From Dasypus novemcinctus (lineage: Eukaryota > Chordata > Mammalia > Cingulata > Dasypodidae): DNA of 64,000 bases. Location: the NCBI RefSeq assembly GCF_030445035.2, contig NC_080685.1, forward strand, positions 114,673,118-114,737,117, given 5' to 3'. The translations under genes and the position numbers were made by a program. Below are positions 47,521-58,129 of the stretch, piece after piece (the first letter of the stretch is position 1; the number at the start of each line of letters is the position of its first letter). Below the pieces are notes generated by a model, which was given only the letters and a program-made list of their open reading frames with translations, ran no database searches and was not told the DNA's origin.

Positions 47521-47757
47521 GGACATTATCAAAAATGAAAATAAAATGTACAGAATGGAAGAAAATATTTGGAATGTATTTCTGTTAAGAGTATGATATA
47601 CAGAATATTTAAGGTATTACTAAATCTCAACAAAAAGCCAAACATCCCAACTTAAAAACTGTAAGGAATTACATTAATTATATTTTTCACATGTATCACT
47701 CTATTCTTAGCATCATGTAATAGTGACATTATTTGTGGTAGTTCATAGAAAAGCATT
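47521..47757 (+). mobile_element. Old L1M-like element, continuation
   Basis: ACAGAATGGAAGAAAATATT at about 47551-47570 is the conserved ORF2 C-terminal segment seen at 57025 in L1-C. It shows that the L1 interrupted at 46302 resumes here. It decays by about 47700. Confidence 0.6.
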
Positions 47758-47950
47758 CTTTTTTTTTTTTTAAGGCTTAAAAATGTCTTTTAATTTATGT
47801 TATTTCTACAGTTTGCTTTACTGGGAAAAGTAAAATATTATAAATGCACCCTACAAAAAAGCAAAAAAACTCACTCAACAAAAATAACCTTTAAGGTCTT
47901 TTTATACTACATTTAAAAAATGTCCTTCAAGTTTCTCTAGTAACAAAGTA
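47758..47950 (-). pseudogene. Possible minus-strand retrocopy 3' fragment
   Basis: A T run at 47759-47771 followed by AAGGCTTAAAAATGTC would be a reversed poly(A) tail and mRNA 3' end. The body is AT-rich and carries no recognisable coding sequence before the minus-strand L1 at 47951. A simple T-rich stretch is an alternative. Confidence 0.3.
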
Positions 47951-48576
47951 TTTTTTTATTTAATTCATTTTTTTTTAAAAATATTACATTTTAAAAATAT
48001 GAAGTCCCATTCAACCCCACCGCCCCCACCCCCCACTCCCCCCACAGCAACACTCTCTCCCGTCATCATGACACATCCATTGCACCTGGTAAGTACATCT
48101 CTGGGCATCGCTGCACCCCATAGTCAATGGTCCACATCATTGCCCACACTCTCCCAAGTTCCATCCAGTGGGTCCTGGGGGGATCTACAATGTCCCGTAG
48201 TTGTCCATGAAGCACCACCCAGGACAACTCCAAGTCCCCAAAATGCCTCCCCATCTCATCTCTTCCTCCCATTCCCCAAACCCAGCAGCCACCATAGGCC
48301 ACCCTTCCCACACCAATGCCACATTTTCTCTGTGGACATTGTATTGGTTGTGTCCATTGCACCTCTATGTCAAGTGGGGCCTTAGATTCCACATGGATAC
48401 TGGATGCAATCCTCCTGCTTTCAGCTGTAGGCACTCTAGGCTCCATGGTGTGGTGGTTGACCTTCTTCAACTCCATGTTAGCTGAGTGGGGTAAGTCCAA
48501 TAAATCAGAGTGTAGGAGCTGAAGTCTGTTGAGGCTCAGGGCCTGGCTATCATATTGTCAGTCCAGAGATTCAAAT
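47951..48576 (-). mobile_element. 5'-truncated L1 3' end
   Basis: T-rich tail at the left, then the reverse complement of the last 600 bp of the L1 3' UTR, truncated at about 48576. Target-site duplications could not be resolved. Minus-strand frames up to 144 codons are sense readings of L1 3' UTR. Confidence 0.9.
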
Positions 48577-48789
48577 TCTTATATTTATATTATTAACCAA
48601 TATTCTCATTAACCTCTGGGTTCACTATGTTATTCAGGCCCTAGATTACTCTCCAGCTTTCTTTCAATCAAGATTTCCATGACTAGACACCCCTTTCAGT
48701 CACAGTAACTTATGGACTATATTTAAAAGCAATTTTATGATACTCTTGGATCAATGTCAAAGAAGGTACTATATCAATGCTAAGGGTCA
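48577..48789. other. No recognised feature
   Basis: AT-rich sequence between two L1 3' ends; no gene seen. Confidence 0.5.
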
Positions 48790-49190
48790 AAATATGGTAT
48801 TTTTTTCTTTGGGACTAAAGAAAATGTTAGCTTTATTGAGGGAATGACTGCACAATTCTGTGATGAAAGTGAGAGTCACTGAGAGTACACTTTGGATAGA
48901 ATGTGTTGTACATGGAACTGTATAACACAGTGAACCATGTGGTTAACAGTACAAATAGGAGAGTGTTCTCTCAATACCAGAACAAATGCACAATACTAAT
49001 ACATAGCATTAATATAGACTGCATGGAAAAATATACCAAGTGTACACTATGGACTATCGTTAGTTGTCATAGTCTGTGTCCTTTCATAATCTGTAACAAA
49101 TATAAGGTGCCAGTTGAGAGGTGATATATGGGAATTCTATACATTATGCATATTGTTTTATAAGCTCACAAGCTCTCTAATAAAACAAAC
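48790..49190 (+). mobile_element. Old L1 3' end
   Basis: The pattern GAACTGTATAACACAGTGAACC, followed near 49055 by CTATCGTTAGTTG-type sequence and by AACAAATATAAGGTGCCAG, is typical of older placental L1 3' UTRs. A related decayed segment occurs at 44395-44560. It ends in an AACAAACAAAAAAG tail at about 49185-49197. Confidence 0.55.
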
Positions 49191-49343
49191 AAAAAAGTAA
49201 TGTACCTTGGGTGGAATTCTGAGATAGGAAAAGTTTATTAAGATGAAGGGAATGCAAATAAAGTATGGAATTTGGTTCATAATAGCATGGCAATATTTGT
49301 TCACTATAGTACTGTTTAAATGTAAGATGTTAGAGGAGAGGGG

Positions 49344-49351
49344 CAAGATGG
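49344..49351 (+). promoter_or_regulatory. YY1-type site at the L1-D 5' end
   Basis: CAAGATGG followed by CGG, 12 bp after the first L1 base. YY1 sites of this form near the start of human L1 direct transcription initiation; the role here is inferred. The same core lies at +14 of L1-C (50822-50829). Confidence 0.6.
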
Positions 49352-49574
49352 CGGCTGAGTGAACTTCCCTGTTGGGGACTCCTGTGCAGAGTCGGCTAGG
49401 TGGGGTTGGAGATGCTTTGAGACCAGGCTGTTTCAGGGGTTTTTGTTGGTCCGAAGGTGTCTGGACACCGATCTGGAGGGAAGGTAGCAGAGAGGATCCG
49501 TCTATGAAGTGTACAGGGAGGTCCCAGCTGCGTGTGGAGGATTCCCTCCAGGGGTAGGTGGAGCCGAGGCATCT

Positions 49575-49797
49575 GGGGTAGCCGGGCGGGCCGGGCCACA
49601 GTGGCGGCGGCAGCGGCGGTGACCGGGGTAGCCGGGCAGGCCAGGCCGCAGGGGCGGAGGCCGGGGTAGCCGGGCGGGCAGGGCCGCAGCGGCGGCGGCA
49701 GCGGCGGCCGGGGTAGAGGGCAGGCCGGGCCGCTGAGGTGGCAGCGGCGGTCGGGGTAGCCGGGCGGGCCCAGCCGCTGAAGCGGCAGCGGGGTTTC
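49575..49797 (+). repeat. GC-rich tandem monomers in the L1-D 5' UTR
   Basis: Five imperfect units start with GGGGTAG at 49575, 49625, 49663, 49710 and 49753, spaced 38-50 bp. Each has GGTAGCCGGGCGGGC-type sequence followed by GCGGCGG(C/T) triplets. They replace the region that is single-copy in L1-C. Their arrangement recalls the promoter monomers of rodent L1s. CpG density is high. Confidence 0.85.
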
Positions 49798-50530
49798 TGT
49801 TCTTTGTATTTTTTTTTTTTCTTTCCTTAATCCTCTCGCTCTTGTCCCGGATCTTCTTCTTATTCTATTTTAGCTTAACAATACAATAGGTCCTGCAGGA
49901 AACACCCCACATTTGATGGGTTTCCTCATCCTCCACTGCCTCATTTCTCTGTGAATAGATTTAGGCTATCTACACTATCCCCTTTCCCCTACAACTTGAT
50001 ATCCTCCACCATCTGCTAATCTCCTATATTCCACCTCCCTTTCTTTGATCCACAAAGTGTCTAACTCTTAATTTCTAATACCTTTGTTTAGTTTTTCATC
50101 TGGTATCCGCCCTTGAAAGTATTACCTTTCTTTTTCTCTTTCCCTCTCTCACGAAAATAATAGCTTCTTAGTACGTACCATATTCCTCCCATATTCTGTC
50201 GTCTACCTCATTATAGGTACTTTCCTACTACTATAACTCTATGCAATTTACACGATCTAACCTCCATCCTCCCAGAACTCATATTGTTGTTTTGTTAACA
50301 TATATCACCAATACTACTTTACACTTTTTCCTTCCTTACACAATTGCCTTTCCCAAGCACTAATACTTTCCTTTAAAGTGAACTTAACCAACAATAAGAA
50401 ATTGGAATAAGAAGAACAAAGCGACAAAGAGAAGATATAACACTTACACAAAAACAACAGCTAATTAATCTCCAAGACTAGACAAAGAAGCTAAGGAACT
50501 GATTAAACCCGTCAAGGGAAAAAAAAAAAA

Positions 50531-50808
50531 ATGATGACAAGACACCAACAAAAATCTACAAACCAAAACAGTAATCAGGAAAATATGGCTGAATCCAATC
50601 AACAAACTAAAAATCACGAAGGGGAGCAGAACTTCACACAAGCAATGAAAGATCTCAGAACATTTATCACCGACAAATTCGATATAGTAATGAAACAGGT
50701 TAACAATGTGAAGACAACACTTGGAGGGGAAATTGCAGACATGTGCAAAAAAATAACAGATAGGATGGAAATGAACACCACAATTCAAGAAATCAAAAAT
50801 ACACTTGC
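50531..50808 (+). pseudogene. L1-D ORF1, N-terminal part, split by L1-C
   Basis: The frame is open from MMTRHQQKST to NTLA, 93 codons, with coiled-coil heptads at residues 45-90. It retains the original start that L1-C has lost. The rest is at 60891-61439 (RRM and C-terminal domain start) and 61710-61852 (C terminus, TAA 61850-61852), separated by two insertions. The frame running on into L1-C to 50956 is an artefact. Confidence 0.88.
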
Positions 50809-51345
50809 GGGGAGGAGGAGGCAAGATGGTCGCCGAGTGAACTTGCCTTTGTGGTCTGTCCCGGGAAGAGACGGCTGGGCGCAGCTGCAGGTTCTCCAAG
50901 GCGCGGCTTTTTCTGAATTTTTGCAGGGCAGAAGTGCCTGGACATCGATTGGGTAGAAAGGTAACGGAGAGGATTGGTCTAGTAGATATAATTTGGGTTC
51001 TATTGCCCGCAGGTGAGACCCCCACACAGGTTCCTCCCTATTGGGGGTGGGGGGAACCGCGGTCCAGCCCAGCAGCACCGCTTTTAGATGGCTCTGAGTT
51101 GCTAAGGAGTTTGCGAGTTCTGGGTGAGCTATTGGTGGGTTGATGCGACGGGTCGCCTTTGCGGATCGATTTGGGAAGATAGACGGTGTTTTGTTGTGAA
51201 GCGGGAGAAACTTTTGATTGAGAGCACAAACAGTAGAGCTTCCGTCTGAAGCCCTTCCCCCAAAAGCCCGGCAGCTGGTCTCCAACCCAAATAGGCTGTA
51301 GGCAAAAAAGGGACATAATTGGAAAATTGTTTTAGGCTGCGGCAA
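50785..51345 (-). other. Antisense open frame in the L1-C 5' UTR (ORF0-like candidate)
   Basis: A 186-codon minus-strand frame starts at 51345 and runs through the L1 5' tip into the flank, stopping at 50785. The same antisense frame is recognisable in L1-A. There 168-395 matches the upstream part and 10-264 matches the downstream part (for example CAIEFQLYLID against RAIEPKLYLLD), with one frame change between. Primate L1s have an antisense ORF0 in their 5' UTR; this one shares only position and strand. The product would be proline- and serine-rich with no domain I recognise. Chance openness in a GC-rich stretch is a real alternative. Confidence 0.4.
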
Positions 51346-52879
51346 GGGAGGGGGACACGCCTGGAAGCCAATTAGGAAATATTCTGCGAAGCTTGGGAAT
51401 TCTGGTTTTTGGAATCTGTTTTCGGCATCACAGGCCGGGCTTCGGATCTGTACTAGTAAAGTGGCTGCAGTGTAGAGGCGCTATCTAGTGGCAGTGGTTT
51501 GGAATCACAGGACAGAAGCTGTACAAAAGCTGAAGGGAAAGATACACGTACTAATGAGCCCAGCTAAGTAAGTGAATTGCAGGGTTCAGTCACAATATAG
51601 AGTTTGCGGATCTGATTTCCCCCATAGGGCTGGCACCCAGCTGTGGGGATCCCTGAGGGCTGTGTTACACTATGGGGCTCCCAGGCTTCCGGGTGACCAG
51701 ATTGGAGGTTGCCAGGTCTGAATTACCTAAACTCTGGTGGTCCACACCACAGAGACTCACACCTCTTGAGTCCTCAATATCTCAGACTTTCCATCCCTGA
51801 ATCCATCACGCACTGAGGTCCATCTGAGGTCCTTAAATGCCCTAGCCTTCAACATTGGCATTTTTTCTTTATTGTTTCATTTTGTTTTGTTTTTATTTTC
51901 ATTTTGACTTATTCTTTCCTTTTTTCAATTTCCTGATTGCTAACACCGCATTATCCCCGAGTCTTCTCTCACAGCGTATACCCCAAATTCTTTTTTTACT
52001 CAGTTATTTAAGGTTTTTTTTGTGTGTGGTAGGTGCTGTGTAGTGGGTGTTTTAATTCTGGTTCGTGTATATCTGTTTTTTTTTTTCTTTCCCCTACCTG
52101 TTCCCCACCCTTTGCCCACCCTCTTTTCCTTTCTTCCTCTCATCCCTTCCCCCCCCCTTTTTTTTTTTCTGTTGTCGCTTCCCCTCTTGTCCCTCATATT
52201 CTACTTAGTTTATTTTAACTCAATTATACAATAGGTGGGGCAGGAAACACCTCACATGCTGGGATTTCTCATCCTCCACTGCCTCATTTCTGTGTGAACT
52301 GACTTAGGCTACCTACACTATCCTCTTTCCCCTACATCTTGATATCTGCCACCATCTACTGTCTCTCCTATATTCCAACTCCCACCTCCCTTTCTTCGAT
52401 CCATGAAGGGTCTAAGTCTTAATTCCTAATACCTTTGTTTTGTTTTCTGTATGTTATCCACACTTGAAACTAGTACCTTTCTTTTCTCTTCCCCTCTCTC
52501 ACGAAAACAAGAGCTTTTTAGCTCATACCACATTCCTCCCATATTCAATCATCTACCTCATAATAAGTACTCTACCTACTGCTATAACTCTACATAATTT
52601 ACATGAATCTAACCTTCATCCTCCCAGATCTCATATTCTTGCTTTGTTAACATAAATCACCAATACTACTATACACTTTTCCCTTGCTCACACAATTGCC
52701 TTTCCCCAACACTAATATACATTCCTTTAAAGTGAACTTAACCAACAACAAGAAATTAGAATAAGAAGGAAAAAAGTGACAAAGAGAAGATATAACACCT
52801 ATGCAAAAATAACAGCTAATTAACCTCCAAGAGTAGACAAAGAAGCTAAGGAACTGATTAAATCCATCAAGATAAAGAG
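50809..52879 (+). promoter_or_regulatory. L1-C 5' UTR, 2.07 kb
   Basis: Contains the YY1-type CAAGATGG at 50822-50829. A GC-rich first kilobase is followed by a pyrimidine-rich segment at 51840-52200 and an AT-rich run to ORF1. It aligns throughout with L1-A 1-1899. The first 540 bp carry a long antisense open frame (see that entry). Promoter activity is inferred from L1 biology. Confidence 0.75.
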
Positions 52880-52930
52880 ATGACCAGAAAGCAACAAAAA
52901 TCTACAAACTAAACCAGTAATCAGGAAAAC

Positions 52931-53848
52931 ATGGCTGAATCCATTCAACAAACCAAAAATCATGAAGAGGAGCAAAACTTTGCACAAGCAATGAAAGATC
53001 TCAGAACATTTATCACCGACAAATTTGACGAAGTAATGAAAGAGGTTAACAACATGAAGACATCACTTGGAGGGGAAATTGCAGAGATACGCAAAAACAT
53101 AACAGATATGATGGGAATGAACACCACAGTTCAAGAAATCAAAAATACACTTACAGCAAATATCAGCAGACTAGAAGAGACAGAGCAGAGAATTAGTGAT
53201 GTGGAAGACAGTACATCAGAAATCAAACAGATAGTAGAAGGGGTCAATAAGAAGATAGAAAAAATCCAGTTACGACTTAGGGACCTGAATGACCATGCAA
53301 AACACTCAAACATACGTATTATAGGCATTCCAGAAGGTGAAGAGAAGGGAAAGGGGTCAGAAGGAGTGTTGCAGGAAATAATGGCTGAAAACTTCCCAAA
53401 TCTACTGAAAGAGACAGATGTGCATATCCAAGAAGCACAGCACACTCCACTAGCCATAAACCCCAACAGGACCACCCCCAGACATATACTTGTCAAATTA
53501 TCCAATGCTCAAGACAAAGAGAAAATCCTAAAAGCAGCAAGAGAAAAGAAAAACATCACATACAAGGGAAGCTCAATTACATTAAGTGCTGATCTCTCAT
53601 CTGAAACCATGGAGGCAAGAAGGCAGTGGTATGATATAGTGAAGGTACTAAAGGAAAAAAATTTCCAACCAAGAATACTCTATCCAGCTAAACTAGCATT
53701 CAAACATGATGGAGAGTTCAAAATATTCACAGACAAACAGAAACTGAAAGACTATACCAACAAGAAACCTCCCCCTTCAAGAAATTCTAAAGGGAGTTCT
53801 GCAGGAAGAAAGGAAAAAACAGGAAAGGCAGAGTTGGAGAGAGTATAA
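52931..53848 (+). CDS. L1-C ORF1 protein, 305 codons, N terminus shortened
   Basis: RNA-binding chaperone of L1 ribonucleoprotein. Residues about 30-110 form coiled-coil heptads (trimerisation). About 115-205 is the RRM-like domain (IRIIGIPEGEEKGKGSEGV), and 205-290 is the C-terminal domain (RHILVKLSNAQDKEKILKAA, then ARRQWYDIVKVLKEKNFQPR). The tail is Lys-rich. The family start is the upstream ATG at 52880, but codon 11 there is TAA (52910-52912), so the first usable Met is at 52931, 17 codons later. The frame is otherwise open to TAA 53846-53848. Whether the shortened protein is made or works cannot be told from sequence. Confidence 0.85.
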   Translation: MAESIQQTKNHEEEQNFAQAMKDLRTFITDKFDEVMKEVNNMKTSLGGEIAEIRKNITDMMGMNTTVQEIKNTLTANISRLEETEQRISDVEDSTSEIKQIVEGVNKKIEKIQLRLRDLNDHAKHSNIRIIGIPEGEEKGKGSEGVLQEIMAENFPNLLKETDVHIQEAQHTPLAINPNRTTPRHILVKLSNAQDKEKILKAAREKKNITYKGSSITLSADLSSETMEARRQWYDIVKVLKEKNFQPRILYPAKLAFKHDGEFKIFTDKQKLKDYTNKKPPPSRNSKGSSAGRKEKTGKAELERV

Positions 53849-53921
53849 GAGCAACAACAACAACAAAAAAAGACAAAAAAAAATACAAACAAAATATGAC
53901 AAACACAAATCCTATCAAAAT

Positions 53922-56900
53922 ATGGCTAACACAAATAATTCCTTGAAAGTAATAACACTGAATGTCAACGGATTAAACTCACCTCTCAAAAGATTCAGAC
54001 AGGGACATTGGATAAGGAAATATGACCCATCCGTATGCTGTCTACAAGAGACACATCTTAGACCCAGAGATGCATGGAGATTGAAAGTGAATGGCTGGAA
54101 AACAATCATACAAGATAACAATAACCAAAAGAAGGCAGGAGTAGCTATATTAATATCAGACAAAATAGACTTTAAATGTGAAAAAATTGTGAGAGACAAA
54201 GAAGGATACTACATTTTAGTGAAAGGGAAAATCTGTCAAGAAGATCGAACAATCATAAATATTTATGCCCCTAACAAGGGTGCCTCTAAATACGTGAGGG
54301 CAAACGCTGGAAAAACTAAGTGAAACAATAGATACATCTACAATTATAGTGGGGGATTTTAATACACCACTATCAACTCTGGATAGAACATCTCAAAAGA
54401 GAATCACCAAAGAAACAAAACATCTGAACAGTACATTAGAGGAGCTGGATCTAATAGACATACATAGATCGCTACACCCAAACACAGCAGGATATACATT
54501 TTTCTCAAGTGCACATGGATCATTCTCCAAGATAGATCATATGCCTAGGCCACAAAGAAAGACTGAATGAATTCAGAAAGATTGAAATCATACAAAACAA
54601 TATCTTTGACCACAGTGGAGTCAAGCTGGAAATTTGCAAGGGACAAAAGCCCAGATCTCACACCACGATTTGGAAATTAAACAGCACACTCTTAGAAAAA
54701 CAGTGGGTCAAAGAGGAAATCTCAAAAGAAATCAATGACTACCTTGAATCAAATGATAATGATAACACAACATACCAAAATTTATGGAATGCAGCAAAAG
54801 CAGTACTGAGAGGAAAATTTATAGCCATAAATTCATATATCAAAAAAGAAGAAAGAGCAAAAATTGAAGAGCTAACTGCACATTTGAAGGAATTAGAAAA
54901 ACAACAACAAAGTAACCCAACAGGAAGAAAAAGGAAGGAAATAACAAAGATAAGAGCAGAACTAAATGAAATAGAAAATAAGAAAGCACTTGAACAGATA
55001 AACAAGACCAAGAGCTGGTTCTTTGAGAAGATCAACAAAATTGACAAACCTTTAGCAAGACTAACAAAGAAAAAAAGAGAGAAGCTGCAAATACACAAAA
55101 TAAGAAATGAGAAAGGCGATATCACCACTGACCCCCACAGAAATAAAGACTATCATAAGAGGATATTTTGAAAAACTATATTCCAACAAAAATGACAATC
55201 TAGAGGAAATGGACAAATTCCTAGAAACACATAAGCAGCCCATATTGACAAAAGAAGAAATTGATGATCTGAACAAACCAATCACAAGCAGAGAGATAGA
55301 ATCAGTTATTAAAAATCTCCCAACTAAGAAGAGCCCAGGGCCAGATGGCTTCACAGGTGAATTCTACAAAACATTCTGGAAAGAACTGACAGCAATCCTG
55401 CTGAAACTATTCCAAAAAATCGAAACAGAAAGAACATTACCCAGCTCCTTCTATGATGCCAACATTACCCTAGTACCAAAGCCAAACAAAGACATCACAA
55501 GAAAGGAAAATTACAGACCAATTTCTCTAATGAACCTAGACGCAAAAATACTTAACAAAATACTTGCTAATCGTATTCAACAACACATTAAACGAATTAT
55601 ACACCACGACCAAGTGGGATTCATCCCAGGTATGCAAGGATGGTTCAACATAAGAAAATCAATCAACGTAATACACCATATAAACAGATTGAAGGAAAAA
55701 AATCACATGATTATATCTATTGATGCAGAAAAAGCATTTGACAAAATACAGCACCCTTTCTTGATAAAAACACTCAAAAAGATTGAAATACAAGGAAATT
55801 TTTTGAACATGATAAAGAGTATATATGAAAAACCTAAAGCCAACATTGTTTACAATGGAGAAATCCTAGACTCCTTCCCTCTAAACTCAGGAACAAGACA
55901 AGGATGCCCACTGTCTCTGCTCCTATTTAACATTGTGTTAGAAGTACTTGCTCGAGCACTGAGGCAAGAACCAGAAATAAAAGGCATTCAAATTGGAAAG
56001 GAAGAAGTCAAAATTTCATTATTTGCAGATGACATGATCCTATACATAGAAAACCCTGAGAGATCTACAACAAAGCTCCTAGAACTCATAAATGAGTTTA
56101 GCAAAGTCGCAGGTTATAAGATCAATGCGCAAAAATCAGTAGCATTTCTGTACACCAATAATGAACAAGATCAGGAGGAAATCAAGAAACAAATACCATT
56201 CACAATAGTAAATAAAAAAATCAAATACTTAGGCATAAATTTAACTAAAGAGATAAAGAACTTATACACTGAGAACTATACAAGATTGTTCAAGGATAAT
56301 CAAAGAAGACCTAAATAAATGGAAGACTATTCCTTGTTCATGGATAGGAAGACTGAACATTATTAAGATGTCTATCCTACCAAAACTGATCTACACATTC
56401 AATGCAATCCCAATAAAAATCAACACAGCCTTCTTTAAGGAACTAGAAAAACTAACTATGAAATTTATTTGGAAAGGAAAGAGACCCCGAATAGCCAAAG
56501 ACATACTGAAAAAGAAAAACGAAATTGGAGGAATCACACTACCTGACTTCAAAACATACTACAAAGCTACGGTGGTGAAAACAGCATGGTATTGGCATAA
56601 GGAGAGACACACAGACCAATGGAACCGAATTGAAAGCTCTAATATAGAATCTCACATATACAGCCACATAATATTTGATAAAGCCACCAAACCCTCTCAA
56701 CTGGGAGAGAGTGGCCTATTCAACAAATGGTGTCTGGAGAACTGGATAGCCATATGTAGAAGAATGAAAGAGGGTTACCATCTCACACCTTATACAAAGA
56801 TCAACTCAAGATGGATCAAAGACCTAAATATAAGAGCCAAGACCATAAAAACCTTAGAAAGCAGTGTAGGGAAACATCTATAGGACCTTGTAATAGGAAA

Positions 56901-58129
56901 TGGATTTATGAATATCTCACCAGAAGCACAAGCAGCAAAAGAACAAATAGATAAATGGGACTTTCTCAAAATTAAAGCCTTCTGCACCTCAAAGGAGTTT
57001 GTCAAGAAAGTAAAAATGGAGCCCACACAGTGGGAGAAAATATTTGGCAACCATATATCTGATAAGAAACTTATAACTTGCATATATAAAGAACTCCTAC
57101 ATCTTGAAAATAAAAAGATAAACAACCCATTTAAAAACTGGGAAAAAGGGAAACGGACTTTGGCCCAGTGGTTAGGGCGTCCGTCTACCATATGGGAGGT
57201 CCGCGGTTCAAACCCCGGACCTCCTTGACCCGTGTGGAGCTGGCCCATGCGCAGTGCTGATGCGCGCAAGGAGTGCCGTGCCACACAAGGGTGTCCCCCG
57301 CGTGGGGGAGCCCCACGCGCAAGGAGTGCGCCCGTGAGGAAAGCCGCCCAGCGTGAAAAGAAAGAGCAGCCTGCCCAGGAATGGCGCCGCCCACACTTCC
57401 CGTGCCGCTGACGACAACAGAAGCGGACAAAGAAACAAGACGCAGCAAATAGACACCAAGAACAGACAACCAGGGGAGGGGGGAAATTAAATAAATAAAT
57501 AAATCTTTAAAAAAAAAAAAAAACTGGGAAAATGACTTAAACAGACACTTTTCCAAAGAAGAAATACAAATGGCAAAAAAGCACATGAAAAAATGTTCCA
57601 AATCCCTAGCTATCAGGTAAATGCAAAGCAAAACCACAATGAGATACCACCTTACACCCATAAGATTGGCAGCTATGAAAAAACAGAAGATTACAAGTGC
57701 TGGAGAGGATGTGAAGAAAGGGGAACACTCATCCACTGCTGGTGGGAATGCAGAAGGATCCAAACATTCTGGAGGACAGTATGGCGGTTTCTCAGAAAAC
57801 TAGCCATAGATTTGCCATATGACCCAGCAATACCACTGCTGGGTATATACCCAGCAGAACTGAAAACAAGGACACAAACCGATATATGTACACCAATGCT
57901 CATAGCAGCACTGTTCACTATCGCCAAAAGTTGGAATCAACCCAAATGCCCATCAACAGATGAGTGGATCAATAAAATGTGGTATATACACACAATGGAA
58001 TACTACTCAGCTGTAAGAATAAACATGCTACAAACACATGTGATAACATGGATGAATCTTGAGAACCTTATGTTGAGTGAAGCAACCCAGACATTGAAGG
58101 ACAACTACTACATGACCTCAATGATATGA
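53922..58129 (+). pseudogene. L1-C ORF2 (endonuclease-RT), broken and split by a SINE
   Basis: About 1,275 codons without the SINE. The endonuclease motifs NVNGLNSP, QETHLR and GDFNTPL are present. The SDH motif reads FDH near 54608. RT motifs in 55107-56318: [20 protein letters not shown] and LFADDM. The C-terminal CWRGCEERGTLIHCWWEC (CX3CX7HX4C) lies at about 57699-57752. One-base gains near 54297, 54547, 55135 and 56299 shift the frame. TAG at 56881-56883 is a nonsense change relative to L1-A. The SINE at 57148-57518 interrupts the segment before the Cys motif. All four shifts named here are single-base insertions relative to L1-A. Confidence 0.92.
57148..57518 (+). mobile_element. DAS-type tRNA-derived SINE (copy D), young
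   Basis: A box TGGCCCAGTGGT at 57161-57172 and B box GGTTCAAACCC at 57205-57215 form an RNA polymerase III promoter spaced as in tRNA. CpG sites are well kept (GCGCGCAAGG). The tail is AAATAAATAAATAAATC plus an A run. A perfect 14 bp duplication AAAAACTGGGAAAA flanks it (57133-57146 and 57519-57532). It lacks the roughly 45 bp segment (GAGAGCTGACACAACAAGAT region) found in copies A-C, so it is a shorter subfamily. It is the youngest insertion in the nest. Confidence 0.96.

Larger units (their letters stand above)
49333..50808 (+). mobile_element. Host L1 (L1-D), 5' UTR and start of ORF1
   Basis: Starts with GAGGAGAGGGGCAAGATGGCGG, the 5' tip of this L1 family. It has a short 5' UTR of about 1.2 kb containing GC-rich monomers. 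ORF1 starts at 50531 and is cut at codon 93 by L1-C. It resumes at 60891 after a perfect 14 bp duplication. The first part of its 5' UTR differs from L1-A and L1-C, whereas the last 700 bp are shared, so it belongs to a separate subfamily. Confidence 0.92.

Noticed and set aside
50465..51025. 186-codon minus-strand frame spanning the L1-D/L1-C junction
   Set aside because: It crosses an insertion boundary and has no counterpart in L1-A, unlike the frame at 50785-51345.
57148..57235. Possible tRNA gene
   Set aside because: The A and B boxes belong to the tRNA-derived head of a SINE with a long body, tail and target-site duplication.
57185..57763. 192-codon minus-strand frame
   Set aside because: It is a fusion of antisense SINE and antisense L1 ORF2 sequence.
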